Positions 1 through 5,534 of a stretch of 7,578 nucleotides of DNA are shown piece after piece (the stretch's first letter is position 1; each line of letters opens with the position of its first letter). The stretch is from Flavobacteriaceae bacterium. Lineage in GTDB: Bacteria > Bacteroidota > Bacteroidia > Flavobacteriales > Flavobacteriaceae. The stretch lies in contig JALZVC010000214.1 of the NCBI GenBank assembly GCA_023301205.1, positions 1-7,578 on the forward strand, written 5' to 3'. The notes below the pieces were generated by a model. It was not told where the DNA came from. It did no database searches and saw only the letters and a list, made by a program, of their open reading frames with translations. The translations under genes were made by a program, and so were the position numbers.

Positions 1-5
1 AAACA

Positions 6-971
6 ATGAAAAAAACTTGTATCATAGTAGCCACAGCCTTAATTTTAGTTTCCTGTGGAAACAAAAAACAAGCAAATGGAGATGTTTCTGTAAGGGATAT
101 CGTAGAACAAGTGAAAACAACTATTAAGTATAAAACTATAGAAGTAAATGGAGTAAATATAGCGTATAGAGAAGCTGGTAATCATGAAAACGAAACTATC
201 ATATTATTACATGGTTTTCCCTCCTCTTCTCACCAATACAGAAAAGTATTAGATCAACTTTCAAGTGAGTATCATTTAATAGCGCCAGATTACCCAGGAT
301 TTGGTAACAGTGATTTTCCCGATTCAAAAGTTTATGAGTATACATTTGATAACATAGCTGCAACCATTGATGCTTTTCTTGAGAAAAAGAAAATAAACTC
401 GTTTGCATTAATGATACAAGATTATGGCGCTCCTATTGGTTTTAGAATTGCAACTGCGCATCCCGAAAAAATTACTGCTATTATAACCCAAAACGGTAAT
501 GTCTATGAAGAAGGATTAGGTACTGGTTGGGAAGGTGTTAGGCCTCTCTGGAAAGACAGGAATGCAGATACAGAAAAAGCTTTACTACCTGTTTTTTCTT
601 TAGACGGTTTAAAATGGCAATATACGCATGGGGTTAGAAATGTAGAAAACATTAACCCTGACACGTGGAATTTAGACTTTTTAAGACTTTCTAGACCAAA
701 TGCACATGCTGTTAATATTGATTTGTTTTATGACTATCAAAATAACATAAAACTGTACCCGCAATGGCAAAAGTATTTGAGAGACAATCAACCACCATTA
801 TTAATAGTTTGGGGTAAAAATGATGCTTTCTTTCCTGAAAGCGGAGCTGAAGCCTTTAAAAAAGATGTGAAAAACATCGATTATAATATTTATAATACGG
901 GACATTTTGCCTTAGAAGAAGATGGAAATGAAATTATAGAAAAGATTCGTTCTTTTATGAAAAATAAGTAA
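6..971 (+). CDS. alpha/beta-fold hydrolase, predicted lipoprotein (epoxide hydrolase / dehalogenase-like)
   Basis: A 321-residue alpha/beta hydrolase. Residues 1-17 form a lipoprotein signal: KK, a hydrophobic stretch, then the lipobox LVSC with Cys17 as the predicted acylated residue. There is no acidic run just after Cys17, so nothing points to surface export, and a periplasm-facing lipid-anchored enzyme is the simplest reading. The fold signature follows: HGFP at 69-72 (oxyanion region), a nucleophile elbow QDYGAPIG with Asp139, a probable acid Asp273 in WGKND, and His300 in NTGHF. An Asp nucleophile is typical of the epoxide hydrolase/haloalkane dehalogenase branch. However, Tyr140 replaces the usual Trp after the nucleophile and HGFP replaces HGNP, so dehalogenase activity should not be assumed. 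The substrate is unknown. The ATG at 6-8 is supported by the signal peptide; its promoter lies outside the window. A terminator follows 40 bases after the stop. Confidence 0.9.
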   Translation: MKKTCIIVATALILVSCGNKKQANGDVSVRDIVEQVKTTIKYKTIEVNGVNIAYREAGNHENETIILLHGFPSSSHQYRKVLDQLSSEYHLIAPDYPGFGNSDFPDSKVYEYTFDNIAATIDAFLEKKKINSFALMIQDYGAPIGFRIATAHPEKITAIITQNGNVYEEGLGTGWEGVRPLWKDRNADTEKALLPVFSLDGLKWQYTHGVRNVENINPDTWNLDFLRLSRPNAHAVNIDLFYDYQNNIKLYPQWQKYLRDNQPPLLIVWGKNDAFFPESGAEAFKKDVKNIDYNIYNTGHFALEEDGNEIIEKIRSFMKNK

Positions 972-1011
972 ATCTGGTCACTCTATTGTATCCTAAGTTA
1001 GATGTGTAACT

Positions 1012-1059
1012 AACCTCTATTCCATTAACTGTATAAGTTAAAGGAATAGAGGTTTTTTT
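1012..1059 (+). terminator. intrinsic terminator of the hydrolase gene
   Basis: A 12-bp perfect stem (1012-1023 with 1043-1054) is followed inward by one A/A mismatch and a further 6-bp stem (1025-1030 with 1036-1041). The loop is GTATA, and a run of seven T ends at 1059. The T run exists only on the + strand side, so it terminates the upstream hydrolase gene and not the convergent minus-strand gene. Confidence 0.9.
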
Positions 1060-1157
1060 AACACTAAGTTCAAATAATAAAGGCAATACCAATAGTTAAA
1101 ACAGATGGCTCTTTTTAAGTCTGCGAAAACTTATCCTCTTACCCTATAAACTTTTAG

Positions 1158-1757
1158 CTAATAATACAATCTAAAGTCAAGTAGTTTACAAGCGGTGTAA
1201 TGTTTTTGATGCAGTTCTTCTACTACGACTAACATGTTCTCATCTTCTTTAAATAAGTTAAAGAATGCTTTATCAAGATTTGAGCTAGTGATTCCATTAT
1301 ATGCATTTCCGTAGCCAGAAACACCTTTTGCGCCAGTGATATCTAAAAAGTATTGCGCCTCTTCTTGGTCTAAATCTAGCACTTTTGCATTAGAAAAATG
1401 CAAAATTTTCCCTGTTAATCTTCCTTCAAAAATCTCTGCAATTTCTTGTAAACTATAGTAGTAATCATTTAAACAAATACTGTTTGCTTCCCCTTCCATA
1501 ATCAAGTAGATGATCTCATACTCTTTAAAATTATGGTCATCTAAGATCAATGCATTCAAGCTATCCACTAGCCCTTCTATTGTGTCACAGGTTTTATAAA
1601 TACTGGCTACACCGTATTGCTCGACCAATTGTTCTAGACTTTTTTGTACTTCGGAAACGTGCTCCACTTCAACATCGTCAACCGCTTCAAGACAGTAAAT
1701 GAAATAATCAATAGCTGTAAATTGTTCTTGGGGTACTTGACGTCTTTTCTCTAACAA
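1158..1757 (-). CDS. DUF6642-like hypothetical protein, non-ATG start
   Basis: A 199-residue soluble protein of unknown function, with no signal peptide or membrane segment. From memory it matches the layout of the flavobacterial DUF6642 family: a first strand DYFIYCLEAV (17-26), then SIYKTCDT (52-59), a hydrophobic strand IIYLIMEG (82-89), SLQEIAEIF (102-110), GKILHFSNAKVLDLD (116-130), SGYG (147-150) and a carboxy end KLLDFRLYY. In better-known members the strand ends read roughly FHG and HFGSC, resembling the His/Cys pair of caspase or CHAT-type folds. Here those places hold Glu88 and Ala124, so a protease role is not supported. The only recognised start codon in the frame is TTG at 1757; the frame is open back to TAA at 1794-1796 and the first ATG codon is residue 87. 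The true start is therefore uncertain. The gene converges on the hydrolase and has no clear terminator. Confidence 0.8.
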   Translation of the reverse strand: MLEKRRQVPQEQFTAIDYFIYCLEAVDDVEVEHVSEVQKSLEQLVEQYGVASIYKTCDTIEGLVDSLNALILDDHNFKEYEIIYLIMEGEANSICLNDYYYSLQEIAEIFEGRLTGKILHFSNAKVLDLDQEEAQYFLDITGAKGVSGYGNAYNGITSSNLDKAFFNLFKEDENMLVVVEELHQKHYTACKLLDFRLYY

Positions 1758-1788
1758 ATTTTGTAGTTTAAGCTCAATATATGAAGCA

Positions 1789-1796
1789 CAAAATTA
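1789..1796 (-). promoter_or_regulatory. Bacteroidota -7 promoter box for the DUF6642-like gene
   Basis: Read on the minus strand, this is TAATTTTG, an exact match to the TAnnTTTG consensus of the Bacteroidota housekeeping sigma factor. It would place transcription start near 1782, leaving a leader of about 25 bases before the TTG codon at 1757. I see no TTG/TTTG -33 element at the expected distance, so the promoter is plausible but incomplete. Confidence 0.5.
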
Positions 1797-2053
1797 ATAA
1801 AACGTTCTTATTCTTTTCTGTGTTTTTACATAAAATACTTGGTACATTTTGTTAAATATTCTATATATTTATTGGTGAAAAATTCTTCAAAATTGAGTTG
1901 TGGTTCCCATTATTCGTGATTTTTACAATTCAACCAAAATTAACGATGATTGAACTGAAAGTAATTCTATAAACCAAGTAAAGGTTAGATATTTGACTCG
2001 ATACTTTATCATATTATTCTTAAGTTTAAAAACAAGAAAACAACTCAATTAAA
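1797..2053. other. intergenic stretch between divergent genes
   Basis: AT-rich and non-coding in all frames that I followed. The only structure I can support is a perfect 10-bp inverted repeat, AATTGAGTTG (1891-1900) with CAACTCAATT (2041-2050), whose arms are 140 bases apart and whose right arm ends three bases before the ATG of the 47-codon frame. I found no convincing TAnnTTTG box facing right, so the promoter for the downstream oxidase gene was not located. Confidence 0.4.
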
Positions 2054-2197
2054 ATGCTTTTAAACAAAGAGAAACGTATAAAATATTTAGGTTTCGATGA
2101 CTTTTGGTTTTCGGTAATAGGGATTCTATTTTTAAGTTTTAGCGTTGCCTATGTATTTAACATTTTTAAAGTTCCATACTCCCCCTATTTTCCGTAA
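2054..2197 (+). pseudogene. 47-codon stub resembling the amino end of a LytS-type sensor kinase
   Basis: ATG at 2054 and TAA at 2195-2197 enclose 47 codons. The product begins MLLNKEKRIKYLGFDDFW and continues into a single hydrophobic segment (residues about 19-38), ending in PYSPYFP. A short basic start, the phrase KYLGFDDxWF and then a membrane helix are what I associate with the amino end of flavobacterial LytS/LytTR-partner histidine kinases, which continue for more than 300 residues. Nothing of the kinase follows. It lies in the same frame as the oxidase gene, nine bases before that ATG, with the TAA between them. The best reading is a remnant left by deletion. A genuine small membrane protein translated just ahead of the oxidase gene is the alternative. 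Confidence 0.45.
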
Positions 2198-2206
2198 TTT
2201 CATCCA

Positions 2207-4471
2207 ATGCAAACAAAACAATACACTCCTGGTATTTTACAATACATCCCTTTCTTTTATGTGATATGGTCTGACGATTTATTGTCTTATTCTGAGATTT
2301 CCGTAGTGAAAAATGCGATCGAGCACGATGAAACACTTACAAAAGAAGATCAAACCTATCTTATAAAATACCTAGATAAAAAGACGCCACCGACCTATAC
2401 CGAGCTTAAGCATTGGAGAAAGGTGATTTCTAATTCGGGCATCAAGTTGTTAGAAAGTGATACCTATCCCCTAGCTACCTTTAGTCAGAAAATGATTTGT
2501 CATCATTTTGCAGACTGTCCGTTTAATGAACATTTAAAAGACATTGAGATTAACCTTGGTATTCAACCCAACCATTACAACCACTTATTTGAAATAGCAG
2601 TTGTAAAAGAAGCGATTTCTAATTTGTATAGTCCATTAGAACTTGATAACATATTAAAAGGGGAACACGCACCTGTTGTAGATGCTTTTAGAAACGTATT
2701 AGGTGACCCTATTTTTAAGTGGTCGTTAAGAAGAGATAAAGAATCTTTTAGAGCACATGTGTTAAAACAAGTACAATTTTTGGCCAAAGAAGGATATGGC
2801 GCTATGGGGTATTCTGAGGTTTATGGCGGGACAGATAATATGCCAGCTTATGCCGCAGTATTTGAGAATATGATGTATGTAGATGGTAGTATGGCTGTAA
2901 AGTTTGGGGTACAGTTTGGGCTTTTTGGAGGGAGTATTCAAAAATTAGGTACAAAATCACATCACGATAAATACCTCTCTGAAACCGGTAAAACCACTAT
3001 TTTAGGTTGTTTTGCGATGACAGAAACTGGACATGGATCTAATGTAAGAGGCGTTAAAACAACGGCAACGTATGATAAAGAAACAGACAGCATCATTATA
3101 CACACTCCAGGAGAAAATGATAACAAAGAATATATAGGAAATGCGCTAGACTCGACCATGGCTTCTGTATTTGCACAATTAATTGTGAAAGGGAAAAACC
3201 AAGGCGTTCACGCTATTTTGGTGACCATTCGTGATGCAGATCACAACCTAATGCCGGGCGTTACGATAGAAGATAATGGCTATAAACTAGGGCTTAATGG
3301 TGTAGATAATGGTAAGATATGGTTTCATCAAGTACGCGTACCAAGGGAAAATTTACTAAATAAATACGGTGATATTACTGCTAAAGGAAACTATCATTCT
3401 GATATAGAAAACCCGAGTAAACGATTCTTCACCATGTTAGGCACCTTGGTGGGTGGTAGAATTTGTGTGGCCCGTGCAGGACTTGGTGGCGCTAAAAAAG
3501 CCTTGGCTATTGCAGTAAAACACGCACTTAAAAGAAGACAATTTAATGACAGTATAAAAATTCAAGAAGATTTGTTAATGGATTACCCAAGCCATCAATT
3601 ACGGTTAACTCCATCCATTGCAAGCTGTTATGTGTATGATATTACACTCACACACATGATGAAACTGTATAGTGACACGTCAATAACAGACAAACGCGAA
3701 GTAGAAACGCAAGCTGCCGGACTTAAATCTATTATCACTTGGTTTGCAAATGATACGATACAAGAATGCCGAGAAGCTTGTGGTGGTAAAGGATATTTGA
3801 TGGAAAATCAAATTGCAGATCTAAAAGGAGACGTAGATATTTTCACCACATTTGAGGGAGATAACCATGTATTATTACAATTAGCAGCAAAGGGGGTCTT
3901 ATCAGATTTTAAATCTGAATTTAATAGTGCTGGTTTTACTGCGGTACTTAAGTTATTAGGAGCAAGAATTGGAGATACATTAACAAGCATTAACCCTGCT
4001 TACACGAATAATGTAGATGCAGATCATTTATACAGTACAACCTTTCATACAGATGCTTTTAATTACCGTACCAGAAGACTCACCTATACCATTGCAATGC
4101 GCATACGGGGTTATGTGAAAAAAGGAATCCCTTCTTATCAAGCATTTTTAAAGGTGCAAACACATTTATTAGAACTAGGGAAAGCGTATAGTGTAGAACT
4201 GGCCTATAATACCTTTATAAACTTTACAGCTACCATAGAAGATGAAAAGAACAGAACGTTATTTCAAAAGTTAGGCACTTTATATGCCTTGCATGAATTA
4301 CGAAAAGACGCTTCTTGGTATTTAGAACAAGGCTATATTAGTGGAACAAAATCTAAAGCAATGCGTCAACGTGTAGAACGACTTTCTACAGAATTACGTC
4401 CACATATAGGCGTATTAATTGATGGCTTTGGGATACCCGATCATTGTATGGAAGCACCTATTGCGGAGTAA
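2207..4471 (+). CDS. acyl-CoA oxidase/dehydrogenase family flavoprotein, long form
   Basis: A 754-residue cytosolic flavoenzyme predicted to introduce the trans-2 double bond into acyl-CoA in fatty-acid beta-oxidation. Residues 1-115 form a helical region reminiscent of TerB-like domains (FFYVIWSDDLLSYSE, 16-30), not present in ordinary ~380-residue acyl-CoA dehydrogenases. The catalytic part follows: CFAMTETGHGSN (268-279), the flavin/substrate loop shared with peroxisomal acyl-CoA oxidases; RRQF (443-446); CREACGGKGY (521-530); and TFEGDN (548-553), where Glu550 fits the catalytic base of acyl-CoA oxidases. The remaining 200 residues match the second helical domain of oxidases. Length and motifs favour the oxidase branch, but whether electrons go to oxygen or to an electron-transfer protein cannot be read from sequence. 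The ATG at 2207 fits the expected start. It stands alone, converges on the AlkB gene 51 bases downstream, and has no obvious terminator. Confidence 0.92.
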   Translation: MQTKQYTPGILQYIPFFYVIWSDDLLSYSEISVVKNAIEHDETLTKEDQTYLIKYLDKKTPPTYTELKHWRKVISNSGIKLLESDTYPLATFSQKMICHHFADCPFNEHLKDIEINLGIQPNHYNHLFEIAVVKEAISNLYSPLELDNILKGEHAPVVDAFRNVLGDPIFKWSLRRDKESFRAHVLKQVQFLAKEGYGAMGYSEVYGGTDNMPAYAAVFENMMYVDGSMAVKFGVQFGLFGGSIQKLGTKSHHDKYLSETGKTTILGCFAMTETGHGSNVRGVKTTATYDKETDSIIIHTPGENDNKEYIGNALDSTMASVFAQLIVKGKNQGVHAILVTIRDADHNLMPGVTIEDNGYKLGLNGVDNGKIWFHQVRVPRENLLNKYGDITAKGNYHSDIENPSKRFFTMLGTLVGGRICVARAGLGGAKKALAIAVKHALKRRQFNDSIKIQEDLLMDYPSHQLRLTPSIASCYVYDITLTHMMKLYSDTSITDKREVETQAAGLKSIITWFANDTIQECREACGGKGYLMENQIADLKGDVDIFTTFEGDNHVLLQLAAKGVLSDFKSEFNSAGFTAVLKLLGARIGDTLTSINPAYTNNVDADHLYSTTFHTDAFNYRTRRLTYTIAMRIRGYVKKGIPSYQAFLKVQTHLLELGKAYSVELAYNTFINFTATIEDEKNRTLFQKLGTLYALHELRKDASWYLEQGYISGTKSKAMRQRVERLSTELRPHIGVLIDGFGIPDHCMEAPIAE

Positions 4472-4522
4472 GAAGGGTTTTTGTTTTTATTAAATGATTG
4501 TAGCGTTTTCTCACATTTAAAT

Positions 4523-5164
4523 TTATTCAATCCATCTAAATGTTAGATTTATCCTTGGGAGAATTTTCTTAGTAGTTTTCGGAATTTTGTGTTTCCAGTT
4601 TTCTTGTGTAGCGCCTTTCATTAGCAATAAACTACCGTGGGTTAACAGAATGTCTTTACGGCTTAAATCTTTACGCGTAACATGTTTTAATTGAAATGGT
4701 CTTGTTGCTCCAAATGATACAGAAGCAATAATAGTGTTTTTACGGTGCGCACCTTCATAATCTTGGTGCCAGTCTACGCTATCATTCCCGTCTCTATAAT
4801 AGTTGAGTAAACATCGAGTAAACTTTATGGCTACTTCTTGTTCTATGCGTTCTTTAATTAATAGTAAATCTGCGCTCCAAGGATGCATTTTATCCTCACT
4901 CCCTGCATAAGCAAATGTTTTATCAACAGTGCCATACCAAGAAGTTAATCGCGGCAAATTAACGTTCTTACCATAAATAGTCATTTGGTCCTGTTCCCAA
5001 ATTGTGTTCTCAAGCAAGCTCTTATAAAGCTTGTTACTTTCTTCTATGCTTAAAAAGTTCTCAAAAAAAGTAATAGCTGCTCCTGGCAACTCAAATTCCG
5101 TTTTTCGAATTTCGGTTGTTGAAAACAGATCTGTTTGACTAAATAAATCTATCTGGTTGTTCAT
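4523..5164 (-). CDS. alkB: AlkB-type alpha-ketoglutarate-dependent DNA dioxygenase (ALKBH2/3-like)
   Basis: A 213-residue Fe(II)/2-oxoglutarate dioxygenase of the AlkB family, which removes methyl and etheno lesions such as 1-methyladenine and 3-methylcytosine from DNA (or RNA) by oxidation. The iron ligands are visible: His133 and Asp135 in WHQD, and His192 in WKHKIP. The 2-oxoglutarate-binding arginines are Arg204 and Arg210 in PRINLTFR. The spacing and the phrases IASVSFGA (145-152) and HGSLLLM (176-182) place it nearer human ALKBH2/3 than E. coli AlkB. WHQDYE stands where WHSDDE is common. The first 14 residues contain QIDLF (4-8) and QTDLF (10-14), both like bacterial sliding-clamp binding peptides. 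The ATG at 5164 is supported by this amino end and by length. The gene is monocistronic, divergent from the DUF937-OmpA gene; I found no TAnnTTTG box or adaptive-response operator in front of it. Confidence 0.92.
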   Translation of the reverse strand: MNNQIDLFSQTDLFSTTEIRKTEFELPGAAITFFENFLSIEESNKLYKSLLENTIWEQDQMTIYGKNVNLPRLTSWYGTVDKTFAYAGSEDKMHPWSADLLLIKERIEQEVAIKFTRCLLNYYRDGNDSVDWHQDYEGAHRKNTIIASVSFGATRPFQLKHVTRKDLSRKDILLTHGSLLLMKGATQENWKHKIPKTTKKILPRINLTFRWIE

Positions 5165-5462
5165 TAATTTATTATTTTTAATGTGCGCAAAAAGACCAGC
5201 AGTTTATTCCTGTTCTTCTAAAAATAGTGCTATTGTCATTTTGCCTGCTCTTGGTTAATTGTAATAAAACTAAAAAATCTTTTAATGAGTAAATCACAAT
5301 TACCGTTTAAAGCCACTTCGCTTTTAATTCCTACACAGCACTTTCAATTTTAGGTTTTAAGCAATTATTTACCGATAATAACAATATTACTAGGACATAT
5401 TACCTCTATTTACAAATCCACTAGGTATTTAAACGTATAATAATCACTTTATATAGAATACC

Positions 5463-5476
5463 ATTATCGAGATAAT
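5463..5476. promoter_or_regulatory. 14-base palindrome upstream of the -7 box (possible operator)
   Basis: ATTATC and GATAAT are perfect inverted arms separated by GA. The element lies about 22 bases upstream of the TACATTTG box, so it covers roughly -36 to -49 of the inferred start of transcription, a usual place for an activator or repressor site. AT-rich palindromes of this size can arise by chance. Confidence 0.25.
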
Positions 5477-5497
5477 TAGTGTAGGAGATAAAAAATA

Positions 5498-5505
5498 TAC
5501 ATTTG
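5498..5505 (+). promoter_or_regulatory. Bacteroidota -7 promoter box for the DUF937-OmpA gene
   Basis: TACATTTG matches TAnnTTTG exactly. It predicts a transcription start near 5512 and a leader of about 23 bases rich in A (TAAAAACAAAATAGAA before the ATG), typical of Bacteroidota genes without a Shine-Dalgarno sequence. No clear -33 TTG is present at the usual spacing; the nearest is TTAGTG around 5476-5481. Confidence 0.6.
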
Positions 5506-5534
5506 TAATAATACTAATTAAAAACAAAATAGAA

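Larger units (their letters stand above)
5165..5534. other. 370-bp divergent intergenic region
   Basis: No credible gene. It holds only tiny frames (11 codons on minus, 5204-5239; 22 codons on plus, 5285-5353) that have no recognisable features. The right third carries the promoter of the DUF937-OmpA gene and a 14-base palindrome upstream of it. The left part must hold the promoter of the AlkB gene, but I could not identify it. Confidence 0.5.

Noticed and set aside
1080..1125. A weak hairpin (CAGAC/ATCTG on the minus strand) as terminator of the DUF6642-like gene
   Set aside because: Only about five pairs with a wobble and a long loop, followed by only four T; not better than chance in AT-rich DNA.
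5204..5239. An 11-codon ATG frame upstream of the AlkB gene on the minus strand
   Set aside because: Too short, not rich in any regulatory residue, and without a hairpin that would make it an attenuation leader.
5285..5353. A 22-codon ATG frame on the plus strand in the divergent region
   Set aside because: No promoter box, no hydrophobic or charged pattern, and no neighbour that would give it a role.
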